Counted from the first letter of the stretch, positions 7,592 through 16,154 are shown. The stretch: DNA of 64,000 nucleotides from Pseudotabrizicola sp051200875 (GCF_051200875.1 NZ_CP195191.1:496001-560000); one strand, 5' to 3'. Notes: a model not told the origin generated them from the letters alone. A program made the numbers and translations.

Positions 7592-9346
7592 TCACACCAG
7601 AACGGCACCACCGGCTTGGATAACGCCCTGAGTCTCGGCTTCTCCCAGCAACATCTCATTGTGGGGCTTGCCTGATGGGATCATCGGGAAGCAGTTCTCG
7701 TGCTTCTCGACAAGGCAATCAAAGATCACCGGGCCGTCATACTTGATCATTTCCATGATCGCATCGTCCAGATCCTTCGGATCGCTGCACTTGATCCCCT
7801 TGCACCCAAAGGCTTCCGCAAGCTTCACGAAATCGGGCAGGCTTTCGCTCCACGAATGGGAATAGCGCTCGCCATGCAGCAGCTCCTGCCATTGGCGCAC
7901 CATACCAAGCCGTTCATTATTCAGGATAAATTGCTTGACCGGCGCACGGAATTGCATCGCCGTTCCCATTTCCTGCATGTTCATCAGCCAGCTGGCTTCC
8001 CCCGCGACGTTGATCACCAACGCATCGGGATGGGCGATCTGCACACCGATCGACGCCGGCAGACCATAGCCCATGGTGCCCAAACCACCCGAGGTCATCC
8101 AGCGGTTCGGGTCCTCGAAGCCAAGGAACTGCGCCGCCCACATCTGGTGCTGGCCCACTTCGGTGGTGATGTAGCGGTCCATGCCCTTGGTCAGCGCCTC
8201 AAGACGTTGCAGGGCGTATTGCGGTTTGATGGTCTTTTCGCTGTTGGTGAAAGCAAGGCAGTTGACGGCCCGCCATTCGTTGATTTGCTTCCACCACTTT
8301 GCCAGACCGTCCTTGTTGATCTTGCGACCGCGGGCCTTCCAGATCCGCAGGAGGTCTTCCAGAACATGGCCGACATCGCCAAGGATCGGTACATCAACGT
8401 GGATGACCTTGTTGATCGACGAGGGGTCGATGTCGATATGGGCCTTCTTGGACCGCGGGCTGAAATCCTTTATCCGTCCCGTGATACGGTCGTCGAAACG
8501 GGCCCCGATGTTGATCATCAGGTCGCAGCCATGCATGGCAAGGTTGGCCTCGTACAGGCCATGCATCCCCAGCATCCCGACCCAGTTCTTGCCCGAAGCA
8601 GGATAGGCACCCAAGCCCATCAGGGTTGAGGTGACAGGGAAGCCAGTGGCCTCTGCCAATTCCCGCAGAAGTTGGCTTGCCGCGGGGCCAGAGTTGATGA
8701 CGCCACCACCTGTGTAAAGGATAGGACGCTCGGCCGTTTCCAGCATTTCAACCAACTTGGTGATCTGCTCGATATCGCCTTTGACCCGAGGCTGATAATG
8801 GCTGACCTTGATCTTTTCCTTGGGCAGATAGTCGGCCGTTGCAAACTGCACGTCCTTCGGGATGTCGATCAGAACGGGGCCTGGGCGCCCTTGGGTAGCC
8901 ACCTGAAACGCTTTGTGGATGGTGCCCGACAAGTCGGCCGTATCCTTCACAAGCCAGTTCATCTTGGTGCAGGGGCGTGTGATGCCGACGGTATCTGCTT
9001 CCTGGAAGCCATCGGTTCCGATCATGAAGGTCGGCACCTGACCCGTCAGAACGACCAGCGGAATCGAGTCGAGCAAAGCATCGGTCAAGCCAGTCACGGC
9101 ATTCGTCGCACCGGGCCCGGAGGTCACCAGAACCACACCAGGCTTGCCGGTCGAGCGGGCATAGCCTTCGGCCATATGGACGGCCCCTTGTTCGTGGCGG
9201 ACAAGGATGTGACGGATATCATTCTGCTGAAAGATTTCGTCATAGATCGGAAGCACGGCGCCGCCGGGATAGCCGAAAACAACTTCGACCCCCTGATCCT
9301 TCAGCGCCTGCACCACCATTCTTGCGCCCGTCATCTGACGTGTCAT
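7592..9346 (-). CDS. ilvI: acetolactate synthase large (catalytic) subunit
   Basis: Thiamine diphosphate enzyme that condenses pyruvate with pyruvate or 2-oxobutyrate, the first common step to valine, leucine and isoleucine. The 584-residue protein has the N-terminal TPP pyrimidine domain with the catalytic Glu in VRHEQGAVHMAEGYAR, the central FAD-binding domain and the C-terminal TPP domain. The usual GDGSF of the diphosphate-binding motif reads AGEASWLMN here, an unusual Asp-to-Glu change. The ATG at 9346 follows GGAGAGAGAG; a longer reading from 9466 would run through the attenuator hairpin and is rejected. Expression is probably controlled by the upstream leader peptide and terminator. 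Confidence 0.96.
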   Translation of the reverse strand: MTRQMTGARMVVQALKDQGVEVVFGYPGGAVLPIYDEIFQQNDIRHILVRHEQGAVHMAEGYARSTGKPGVVLVTSGPGATNAVTGLTDALLDSIPLVVLTGQVPTFMIGTDGFQEADTVGITRPCTKMNWLVKDTADLSGTIHKAFQVATQGRPGPVLIDIPKDVQFATADYLPKEKIKVSHYQPRVKGDIEQITKLVEMLETAERPILYTGGGVINSGPAASQLLRELAEATGFPVTSTLMGLGAYPASGKNWVGMLGMHGLYEANLAMHGCDLMINIGARFDDRITGRIKDFSPRSKKAHIDIDPSSINKVIHVDVPILGDVGHVLEDLLRIWKARGRKINKDGLAKWWKQINEWRAVNCLAFTNSEKTIKPQYALQRLEALTKGMDRYITTEVGQHQMWAAQFLGFEDPNRWMTSGGLGTMGYGLPASIGVQIAHPDALVINVAGEASWLMNMQEMGTAMQFRAPVKQFILNNERLGMVRQWQELLHGERYSHSWSESLPDFVKLAEAFGCKGIKCSDPKDLDDAIMEMIKYDGPVIFDCLVEKHENCFPMIPSGKPHNEMLLGEAETQGVIQAGGAVLV

Positions 9347-9380
9347 CGTCTCTCTCTCCGCGTCAATCGCCTTGCGGCGT

Positions 9381-9413
9381 AATAAAAAGCCCCCGGGTGG
9401 GTTTCCCGGGGGC
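9381..9413 (-). terminator. ilv attenuator terminator
   Basis: On the minus strand GCCCCCGGG (9413-9405), a 7-base loop and CCCGGGGGC (9397-9389) are followed by TTTTTATT. It lies between the leader peptide stop and the ilvI start. The 5' arm overlaps the segment 9411-9419, which can instead pair with 9446-9454 in the leader coding region, giving mutually exclusive structures. Confidence 0.9.
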
Positions 9414-9437
9414 GCATGGTTCCAGATATGGACGTCG

Positions 9438-9485
9438 TTACCGACCCATGCGCCTGACCCCAACAAGTACGAGAATGTGCAGCAT
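9438..9485 (-). CDS. ilvL: ilv leader peptide (attenuator)
   Basis: A 15-codon reading frame encodes MLHILVLVGVRRMGR and ends at a TAA. Six of residues 2-10 are Leu, Ile or Val, exactly the amino acids made by the downstream enzyme. An AAGGGGG ribosome site precedes the ATG. The peptide is followed by a strong intrinsic terminator before ilvI. Ribosome stalling at the Ile/Leu/Val codons would leave 9446-9454 free to pair with 9411-9419 and block the terminator, while a ribosome reaching the stop would cover it. This is the classical attenuation layout; the mechanism is inferred from sequence. Confidence 0.88.
   Translation of the reverse strand: MLHILVLVGVRRMGR
9446..9454 (-). promoter_or_regulatory. 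antiterminator segment in the ilv leader
   Basis: GGCGCATGG on the minus strand (codons 11-14 of the leader peptide) is a perfect complement of CCATGCGCC at 9419-9411, which overlaps the 5' arm of the terminator. The pairing is 9 bp with a loop of about 26 bases. Confidence 0.75.
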
Positions 9486-9513
9486 TGCCGCCCCCTTCGT
9501 TCCTACGAAGCGC

Positions 9514-9542
9514 AAACTATGGCGCGACTCTGAGGGCGTCAA
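9514..9542 (-). promoter_or_regulatory. ilv promoter
   Basis: TTGACG at 9542-9537 and TAGTTT at 9519-9514 on the minus strand are separated by 17 bases. Transcription would start near 9507, about 22 bases before the leader peptide ATG, which fits a short attenuated leader. Confidence 0.65.
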
Positions 9543-9662
9543 CACCAAAAGCACAAATAAAGTGTCGCAGTCTGGGGCGAATTTTGAATTTTTCTTTCGC
9601 CTGATGGCTTGAAGTCGACATTTCCGAAAAATTGAAGTGCTTCAGGAGCAAGATCAAGGTGC

Positions 9663-9695
9663 GTTTGGCCCGGCCGAGTCGGCTGAGGGCCAAAC
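9663..9695 (-). terminator. hairpin after the Ca2+/Na+ exchanger gene
   Basis: GTTTGGCCC at 9663-9671 and GGGCCAAAC at 9687-9695 form a perfect 9-bp stem, with GCCGA and TCGGC inside the loop. It lies 15 bases past the exchanger stop codon. There is no T-run. Confidence 0.55.
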
Positions 9696-9709
9696 ACAAA
9701 GGGTCATCG

Positions 9710-10624
9710 TCAGGTCATCATCAGCGCGACATAGACGCTGTAAACCGCCAAAAGACCAAAGCCCGCTATACGGGGAATGCCTTTCAAGATGATGGCGGTC
9801 AAGGTCAGGCCAATGGCCGTAGCGGCCACCCAGATCATGTCGAGGCTGGCAAAGCGCGGATCCACCGGGATCGGTGTAATCAGGGCCGTCACACCAAGGA
9901 TCGAAAAGATGTTGAAGATGTTGGACCCGACCACATTGCCTACGGCGATCTCGGTCTGTTTCCGGAAAGCTGCAATAACACTGGTCGCCAGTTCGGGAAG
10001 GGAAGTGCCAACCGCAACGATGGTCAGGCCGATGACAGCCTCGGAAATGCCAAAGGCACGCGCCAATTCTGTTGAACTGTCGACCAACAATCTTGCACCA
10101 ACAACCAAGGCGACCAACCCGCCCACGGTTTCAACCAGCGCCATAGGCATGGAAACAGGATGCGGATCGTTTTCTGGGGCGTCGACTTGGCCACCTAAGA
10201 ATGCGGTTACAAGAAAAGCAATCAGACCCCCGACCAAGATCGCACCTTCCAGACGCGTCACTGTCCCGTCAAGCAGCATCCACCAGATCATTGCCGTCGC
10301 TGCTAGCATGAAGCCTAGGTCGCGCCAGATTTTGCTCAGCGGGATCATCAGCGCGGCAATCGCCGCCGATGTTCCCAAGATGAGAAGGATATTCGCGATG
10401 TTTGACCCCAGAACATTTCCGATCGCTATGGCCGGCTGGCCTTCAAGGGCGGCCTGAACCGAAACCAAAAGTTCAGGCGCAGAGGTTCCAAAGCCAACGA
10501 TCGTCAGTCCGATCACCATGGGAGACAGATTGAACTTCCGCGCGATGCTTGAGGCCCCGCGGACCAAATACTCACCTCCCAGAAACAAAGCGACAAGACC
10601 GATTACAAAAAGTAGATACGTCAA
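9710..10624 (-). CDS. calcium/sodium antiporter, YrbG family
   Basis: Inner membrane K+-independent Na+/Ca2+ exchanger-type transporter. Two homologous halves each carry the alpha-repeat signature: GFGTSAPELLVS with GNVLGSNIANILLILG in the first half, and AVGTSLPELATS with GNVVGSNIFNIFSILG in the second. About ten hydrophobic helices are visible and the length of about 304 residues is normal. I prefer a TTG start at 10624, preceded by GGGAG and giving LTYLLFVIGL like relatives. An ATG at 10672 would add a charged tail. It is divergent from the calcium-dependent phosphatase phoX, but no shared regulation is demonstrated. Confidence 0.92.
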   Translation of the reverse strand: MTYLLFVIGLVALFLGGEYLVRGASSIARKFNLSPMVIGLTIVGFGTSAPELLVSVQAALEGQPAIAIGNVLGSNIANILLILGTSAAIAALMIPLSKIWRDLGFMLAATAMIWWMLLDGTVTRLEGAILVGGLIAFLVTAFLGGQVDAPENDPHPVSMPMALVETVGGLVALVVGARLLVDSSTELARAFGISEAVIGLTIVAVGTSLPELATSVIAAFRKQTEIAVGNVVGSNIFNIFSILGVTALITPIPVDPRFASLDMIWVAATAIGLTLTAIILKGIPRIAGFGLLAVYSVYVALMMT

Positions 10625-10732
10625 GATTTTCTCCCGTTCACGCTTATCGTTCACTTTGGCTCTTGCCCGCATTTTGCAAGGGTGCACCCTGCAATAAAGT
10701 TCTGGTGTGACGCCGGCCTCCCCTCCGATGCG

Positions 10733-10772
10733 GTGTCACCAAGGTTTCATACGGCTGTCGAAAGACCGTTAC
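10733..10772 (+). promoter_or_regulatory. tandem Pho box upstream of phoX
   Basis: Four 7-base half-sites lie in exact 11-base phase: GTGTCAC (10733), GTTTCAT (10744), CTGTCGA (10755) and CCGTTAC (10766), each separated by four bases. All resemble the PhoB half-site CTGTCAT. A TATCGG at 10783 is spaced as the -10 of a PhoB-dependent promoter. Binding by PhoB is inferred. Confidence 0.7.
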
Positions 10773-10836
10773 GCGCGGTGCCTATCGGTCGCTCACGGCC
10801 AATGGGGCCAGCACAACGCCAGCTTGGGGAATTGCC

Positions 10837-12780
10837 ATGCAGCAACTTGATATCCGCCACATGTCCTTTGACGAATTTGACGAGAAGCGCGACCCGCGTC
10901 CCGAAGAACAGGAATTCGACCGGGTGGTTGAACGCGCCTTGTCGCGCCGAGGCTTCTTGCGCGGCGTCCTTGCCTTTGGATCGGCTGCAACGGCCCTTGG
11001 CTTGTCCCCGCTGTTGAATTCTGGCTCTGCACAGGCCCAGACGGCGGCAATGACACGATTTGCCTTCAAGCCTATTCCTACGGCCACAGACTTTGATGTC
11101 CATGTGCCGGAAGGTTATTCGTGGAAACCGGTCGCCAAATGGGGCCAGCCCTTGTTCTCTGGCATCGCCGACTTGGACCCGGTCAACGGAACGACCGCTG
11201 AAGCGCAGGAAAAAGCCTTTGGTGAGAACACAGATGGGATGGAACTGTTCAACATCGGCGGCCGTCAGGTGATTTGCGTCAACCACGAATACGCCAATCT
11301 CGACACAAACTTGCCGGGGCGTCCCGATGGAAAGCCGCAATCAGCCGAGGACGTGGTGCTGCTGCAAAACGCTCAAGGGGTGGCCGTTTTCGAAATCGCC
11401 GAGAGCGCCGAGGGCTGGAACGTGGTCTTGGATAGCCCGATGAACCGGCGCATCACGCATCGTACAGCAATGGAACTGACTGGCCCAGCGGTTGGCCATG
11501 ACCTGCTGAAGACCCCGGCTGATCCTGATGGCAAGCTGGTTCTGGGTACGCTGAACAATTGCGGCGCGGGCCGCACGCCATGGGGCACCTATCTGACCTG
11601 CGAAGAAAATTTCAACGGATACTTTGGCCACTCCGGCGCATTGCCTGCAGAAGGCGAGACAGAAGAACAAGTGAAGGCCAAGGCCGAGGCCACGGCGGCC
11701 ACGTTACCCAAAGAGTTCAAGCGTTACGGTATTGGCGTCGACAGCGTCTACATGTACCACGCCTTTGATCCGCGCTTTGATCTTTCGCAGAACGCCAATG
11801 AGCCCAATCGCTTTGGCTATATCGTCGAGATTGATCCATCCAATCCAACAGCGGCCCCGAAAAAGCACACTGCCCTTGGCCGCTTCAAACATGAAAACGC
11901 AGCCTCTGTCGTGGCTCGTGATGGTCGCGTTGTCGTTTATATGGGCGACGATGAACGTGGCGAGTTTCTTTACAAATGGGTCAGCCGGGATGCCTACGTT
12001 CCGGGAGGCGATACTTCGACTTTGCTTGTCAACGGCACGCTCTTCGTCGCCAAATTCTCGGACGATCTGAACGGCGAGTGGTTGGCCCTGACACCGGAAT
12101 CCACCGGTATGACCAAAGCTGAGATTGCAATTCACACCCGAATGGCAGCATCGAAACTCGGCGCGACCACCATGGATCGCCCGGAATGGGTGGCAGTAAA
12201 CCCTGTCGCAATCGAGGCTTATTGCGCCCTCACGAACAATAGCCGTCGTGGTGTAAAACCGAATGCGGGTGGTGACGAGACCCCAGTTGGAGGGCCGAAC
12301 CCTCGTGCAGAAAACAACTATGGTCAGATTGTGCGGTGGTACCCAGCCGAAGACGACCATGCGGCCGCGACATTTACCTGGGATCTGTTCGTCATGGCAG
12401 GAAACCCTACCGTACACAAAGATGCCTATGCCGGGTCGGCAAACATCAACGAGGGCAATATGTTCAACTCGCCCGATGGGATGATGTTTGACCGGAATGG
12501 CCTGCTGTGGATCCAGACCGATGGGGATGACAGCAATGAAGGTGATTTCGCAGGGCAGGGGAACAACCAGATGCTGGTCGGCGACCCTGTGACAGGCCGG
12601 ATTGAACGCTTCCTCACAGGTCCGAAAGACAGCGAAATCACGGGCTTTACCGTCTCGTCCGATCGACGCACGATTTTTGTCGGCATCCAACACCCCGGTG
12701 GAAGCTGGCCCGAGACTTCGGGTCTGCCTCGATCGGCGGTTATTGCGATCCGCCGCGATGACGGTGCCATTATCGCCTGA
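10837..12780 (+). CDS. phoX: alkaline phosphatase PhoX (DUF839)
   Basis: Secreted calcium- and iron-dependent phosphomonoesterase that releases phosphate from organic esters. The 647-residue protein has an N-terminal twin-arginine signal (SRRGFLRG near residue 37, then an AGA-rich hydrophobic stretch ending SAQAQT). The PhoX fold shows NHEYANLD, NCGAGRTPWGTYLTCEEN and a late DSNEGDFAGQGNNQML segment with acidic metal ligands. Export folded through the Tat system is expected because the metal cluster is inserted in the cytoplasm. A four-half-site Pho box lies about 65 bases upstream of the start, so induction by phosphate starvation is likely. Confidence 0.96.
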   Translation: MQQLDIRHMSFDEFDEKRDPRPEEQEFDRVVERALSRRGFLRGVLAFGSAATALGLSPLLNSGSAQAQTAAMTRFAFKPIPTATDFDVHVPEGYSWKPVAKWGQPLFSGIADLDPVNGTTAEAQEKAFGENTDGMELFNIGGRQVICVNHEYANLDTNLPGRPDGKPQSAEDVVLLQNAQGVAVFEIAESAEGWNVVLDSPMNRRITHRTAMELTGPAVGHDLLKTPADPDGKLVLGTLNNCGAGRTPWGTYLTCEENFNGYFGHSGALPAEGETEEQVKAKAEATAATLPKEFKRYGIGVDSVYMYHAFDPRFDLSQNANEPNRFGYIVEIDPSNPTAAPKKHTALGRFKHENAASVVARDGRVVVYMGDDERGEFLYKWVSRDAYVPGGDTSTLLVNGTLFVAKFSDDLNGEWLALTPESTGMTKAEIAIHTRMAASKLGATTMDRPEWVAVNPVAIEAYCALTNNSRRGVKPNAGGDETPVGGPNPRAENNYGQIVRWYPAEDDHAAATFTWDLFVMAGNPTVHKDAYAGSANINEGNMFNSPDGMMFDRNGLLWIQTDGDDSNEGDFAGQGNNQMLVGDPVTGRIERFLTGPKDSEITGFTVSSDRRTIFVGIQHPGGSWPETSGLPRSAVIAIRRDDGAIIA

Positions 12781-12800
12781 TCCGGATCACACAGTTAGAT

Positions 12801-12823
12801 GGACCCGCAAGCAGTGCGGGTCC
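12801..12823 (+). terminator. phoX terminator hairpin
   Basis: GGACCCGC at 12801-12808 pairs perfectly with GCGGGTCC at 12816-12823 across a 7-base loop, 21 bases after the phoX stop. It is followed by a weak T-containing tail (TTCGCGTTT). Confidence 0.65.
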
Positions 12824-12893
12824 TTCGCGTTTGAACAGTTGCGCCCACGACCTTGTGCAGCCATCCTGCGCCGAAATCAAAAGGGGATGACGA

Positions 12894-13343
12894 ATGACGG
12901 GCGAGGCATTGCGATACGGTGCGATCATGTTGGCGGCAGGCGTCGGAATTCCGATACTCGCCGCACTGAATGCCCGCTTGGGCGTGCTGATCTCTGCGCC
13001 GGCCGCTGCCGCTGTTGTCCTTTTCGCAGTTGCTTTTCTGGGCGCCGTAGCCGTGATGTTTGCGACATCTGGCCCAGAGCCTCTGACGCTTATCCCTGAT
13101 CAGCCAAAGCATTTGCTTCTGGCCGGTTTTCTTGTCTGTTTTTATGTGTTGTCGATCACTTGGGTTGCGCCGCGTTTTGGTCTTGGCAACGCGATCATGT
13201 GCGTGCTTTTGGGGCAGCTTCTCTCGGCGGCGATCATTGATCAGTTTGGCCTGATGGGGGCGATGGTCCGGCAGGTCACGCCGATGCGGATGGCGGGGTT
13301 GGGTCTGATGGCCCTTGGGGTGATCCTTACGCAGAAAGGATAA
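12894..13343 (+). CDS. small DMT-family membrane protein (DUF606/YdcZ-like)
   Basis: A 149-residue protein with five or so hydrophobic helices, matching the half-size DMT proteins of the DUF606 family. The N-terminal GIPILAALNARLG and the C-terminal RMAGLGLMALGVIL stretch are typical. These proteins are usually thought to act as dimers or pairs, but substrates are unknown. A GGGG ribosome site precedes the ATG. The 3' end overlaps the convergent phosphotransferase gene by 17 bases. Confidence 0.82.
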   Translation: MTGEALRYGAIMLAAGVGIPILAALNARLGVLISAPAAAAVVLFAVAFLGAVAVMFATSGPEPLTLIPDQPKHLLLAGFLVCFYVLSITWVAPRFGLGNAIMCVLLGQLLSAAIIDQFGLMGAMVRQVTPMRMAGLGLMALGVILTQKG

Positions 13344-14046
13344 AGTTGTCCCAGAGGGCGCGGGCATGGACTGGCTCAAGAATCCAGCCACTGGCAATCT
13401 CCAGCGCCTGATGCGCTCGGGTTTGCTGCGTGGTCCATCGGACGAAGTTGATTTGATCCAGAAAAAGGCAATCGACCCGCGCCTCATCCCAGTCCATAAG
13501 GGCAGGGCCGTCGGGTGTTGCGATCAGGTTTGACGGTGTCAGGTCGCCATGAATGGCTTGCACAGGCTGCCCTGACATCGCAGCCCACGCTGTCCTAAGT
13601 TGCTGCACAACCGGCTTCGGTAGGGCGGACAAGTCAATGTCTCCGCCACGGTCTTCGGAGCAAAATTCGTGCATGCTGGAAAAACCGGGCCTTTGTCCAA
13701 TGCCCCGCAAGGTGGCGTGAAATGCGTCAATGCGCGGGCGCAACGTCTTCATTTGTGAAAGAGAGTAGTTGCTACCCTGAACGAAGGGCTCAAGGGTCCA
13801 GCCATTCGAAACCCGCGCGCCATCTGCCGCGTGGAGGAGTTCAGGAACGATGAAACCTGAAATGCGCGCTTTGGCCTGTATCGGTTCCAACCAAGCCAAC
13901 TGATCTTCTGTCCGCCGGGAGGACTTGGCGACATGCTGTTTGCCCGAAAGTTCAACTAGCCAAACGCTGTTGCGATGGCCACCCGCCAAGGGACGTATCG
14001 GTTTGATCTGGCCAAATCCGGAAAGGTCGTTCGCAGTAGGGGTCAT
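13327..14046 (-). CDS. APH/choline kinase-like phosphotransferase
   Basis: A 239-residue kinase-fold protein. The Brenner motif HGDLTPSNLI (near residue 165) holds the catalytic Asp, MDWDEAR holds the metal-binding Asp, and the N-lobe shows LAGGHRNSVWLVEL as a glycine-rich loop. It is therefore probably an active phosphotransferase, but the substrate (aminoglycoside, choline, homoserine or other) cannot be told. Its ATG overlaps the stop of the upstream response regulator by four bases (ATGA), so it belongs to the histidine kinase, regulator, phosphotransferase operon. That linkage is unusual. Confidence 0.85.
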   Translation of the reverse strand: MTPTANDLSGFGQIKPIRPLAGGHRNSVWLVELSGKQHVAKSSRRTEDQLAWLEPIQAKARISGFIVPELLHAADGARVSNGWTLEPFVQGSNYSLSQMKTLRPRIDAFHATLRGIGQRPGFSSMHEFCSEDRGGDIDLSALPKPVVQQLRTAWAAMSGQPVQAIHGDLTPSNLIATPDGPALMDWDEARVDCLFLDQINFVRWTTQQTRAHQALEIASGWILEPVHARALWDNFILSA

Positions 14047-14690
14047 TCCGTGACGCGACCTGTCCCCTGTAAAACGCCATGTTCAATCGCGTATCTCGTC
14101 AAGCCGGCGGTCGAGGATATGCCAAGCTTGCGTTTGATGTTTTTACGATGGGTTTCAACAGTGCGGACCGAGATATCCAGCACAAGCGCAACTTCCTTGT
14201 TCGACTTCCCCTGCGCAAGTTCCAGAAGAATGGTCTGTTCCCGGCTGGTCAGCGGCTCGCGGCTGTCACCAGTGACCGGACGCAGACTTTGGGTTGCTCC
14301 GGTACAAAGATACCGGCTACCCGCCATAACCGTATCGATTGCCTTCTTGACCTCTTCGGTTGGCACATCTTTCAGAACATAGCCCATCGCGCCGTGACTA
14401 AGTGCCGTAGAAATGTATTCCGGGCTGTCATGCATCGAAAGAATAAGAATGCGCGTGTCTGGCCGTTGCTCCAAAATGATTTCGGTTGCGGCCAAGCCAT
14501 TGACCTGCGGCATGTTCAGATCCAGCAGCATCACATCCGGGTCCAACTCGGCCACACGATCAATCGCTTCGCGCCCGTTCGTCAGGGTGCCAACGACATC
14601 AATGTCGTCATAGGTCTCCAATACGGCCCTGATGCCTTCGGCCACCATGGGATGATCGTCAACGATCAGAACACGGGTCTTGTCAGCCAT
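14043..14690 (-). CDS. LuxR/NarL-family response regulator
   Basis: Two-component response regulator of 215 residues. The receiver domain has VLIVDDHPMVAEG, the phosphoacceptor Asp in VMLLDLNMPQVNG and the conserved Lys in GYVLKDV. The LuxR helix-turn-helix covers EPLTSREQTILLELAQGKS and ISVRTVETHRKNIKRKLG at the C-terminus. The ATG at 14690 follows GGGGGAAG; an in-frame TTG twelve bases upstream is less likely. It lies directly after the histidine kinase gene (20 bases), its probable partner. The divergent TRAP transporter operon is the obvious target, but that is inferred. Confidence 0.93.
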   Translation of the reverse strand: MADKTRVLIVDDHPMVAEGIRAVLETYDDIDVVGTLTNGREAIDRVAELDPDVMLLDLNMPQVNGLAATEIILEQRPDTRILILSMHDSPEYISTALSHGAMGYVLKDVPTEEVKKAIDTVMAGSRYLCTGATQSLRPVTGDSREPLTSREQTILLELAQGKSNKEVALVLDISVRTVETHRKNIKRKLGISSTAGLTRYAIEHGVLQGTGRVTE

Positions 14691-14710
14691 CACTTCCCCC
14701 AAAGCGGTCG

Positions 14711-16114
14711 TCAGTTCATTGCCTTGGCAGTGCCAGTCGGCGGCAACATATGTGAAAGCGGAACATGCGCTTCGATCAAAGTGCCGTCTTTTGTGGACAG
14801 GATGCGAAGCTTGCCGTCAAGACGTTCCATGCGTTCGGCCATGTTTCGCAGGCCAAGGCCGTCGCGCCGCGTGGCGGGCATGCCGTGACCGTTGTCCTCG
14901 ATACGAACCACGGCACCTTCCTTGGTGCCGCGCACCAGAAGTTTGACCTTTGTTGCCCCAGAATGACGTTCCACATTCGTCAGCGCCTCTTGGGCAATCC
15001 GGTAAAGAGCGATTTTGGCTTCTTGGTCCAGACGGTTTCGGAAAGGGTTGGTTGCAAATTCCACCTCAATCCCAGTTCGCTTGCCAAATTCCTCCGCCAA
15101 GGACTGTAGGGCTGGTCCGAGGCCCAGATCGTCCAGAACGCCGGGTCGCAGATCACGGCTGATCCGTCGAACCTCTTGGATGGCATGGTTCAATGTGTCG
15201 ATCCCCTGACCAAGGCTTTCTCCGGCCCTGTTGTCCCCGGAGGTCAGGCGGCGGCGGGCCAGTTCTAGCGTATATCTTACCCCGACCAAAATCTGGCTGA
15301 TGGAGTCGTGCAATTCCCGTGCAACGCGACCACGTTCCTCTTCCTGTGTCTCGAATATGCGCTGTGTCAATGCCTTCAGCTTGGTGTCGGCAAGACGGCG
15401 TTCGCGCAGGTTCAGCACAAGTCCCGACATGAAGACCAAAAGGACCATCGATGTAGTGATAGCCCCGATATACATAAAAGTGCGACGCACACGGGCTTCG
15501 GTCTCGGCGCGCGCTGCTGCAACCGAGGCCAAAACGTCGTCAATGAAAACGCCTGTTCCCACGGACCATCGCCAATCTTGCAACCCGATCACATGAGTAA
15601 TCATCCGGCCATCGCGACCAGAGGAGGGCTTTGGCCAGACATAAGTGTGAAACCCCGAACCCTGGCGCGCCATCTCGATCAACTTGTCAACAACGGGGGT
15701 TCCTTCTGCATCGAGCAAGCCAGCCCAATTCTTCTCAATCAGCCAGGTTTGCCGGGGGCTGACGATGTTCTTTCCGTCATAGTCATAGACGAAGAAGAAG
15801 CCGTCCGTTCCATAGGTCATCGCTGCCAAAATTTGCGCGACTCGCGTCTTGGCTACTTCGTCGTCTGGAAGCGCATTTCCGTAAATCGGCGAGAATGCCG
15901 TTCTGGCGATGGAGATGTAGTTCTTCAGTTCCTCGCGCTTTGTCGCGATCAGCTTGGCCTCAAGTTCGGCGATTTCGCGCTCTGACATCTCGCTGGCTTC
16001 GCGTGTGACAAGAAACGACATCAATGCCATAGCGAGCAATAACGGAACCACGGCCAGAAGAGTGACCTTCTGACCGTAGCTTAAGTTGATACGTCGTTTG
16101 CGTTGCTGTTCCAT
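14711..16114 (-). CDS. Cache-domain sensor histidine kinase
   Basis: A 467-residue membrane sensor kinase. Two transmembrane helices (about residues 16-36 and 208-228) flank a periplasmic single Cache domain with TDGFFFVYDYDGKNI and a WPKPSSGRDGRMITHV segment, typical of small carboxylate sensing. The cytoplasmic part has a HisKA_3 dimerisation domain with the phosphorylated His in ARELHDSISQ, followed by an HATPase domain with EALTNVERHSGA and EDNGHGMPATRRDGLGL. It precedes a LuxR-type regulator and is divergent from dctPQM, so it probably senses the carboxylate carried by that transporter, in the manner of DctS/DctR of Rhodobacter capsulatus. Confidence 0.92.
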   Translation of the reverse strand: MEQQRKRRINLSYGQKVTLLAVVPLLLAMALMSFLVTREASEMSEREIAELEAKLIATKREELKNYISIARTAFSPIYGNALPDDEVAKTRVAQILAAMTYGTDGFFFVYDYDGKNIVSPRQTWLIEKNWAGLLDAEGTPVVDKLIEMARQGSGFHTYVWPKPSSGRDGRMITHVIGLQDWRWSVGTGVFIDDVLASVAAARAETEARVRRTFMYIGAITTSMVLLVFMSGLVLNLRERRLADTKLKALTQRIFETQEEERGRVARELHDSISQILVGVRYTLELARRRLTSGDNRAGESLGQGIDTLNHAIQEVRRISRDLRPGVLDDLGLGPALQSLAEEFGKRTGIEVEFATNPFRNRLDQEAKIALYRIAQEALTNVERHSGATKVKLLVRGTKEGAVVRIEDNGHGMPATRRDGLGLRNMAERMERLDGKLRILSTKDGTLIEAHVPLSHMLPPTGTAKAMN

Positions 16115-16154
16115 GTTCGAATCATAGATTGATCTGGCGGGGCGGGGGCGTCAA

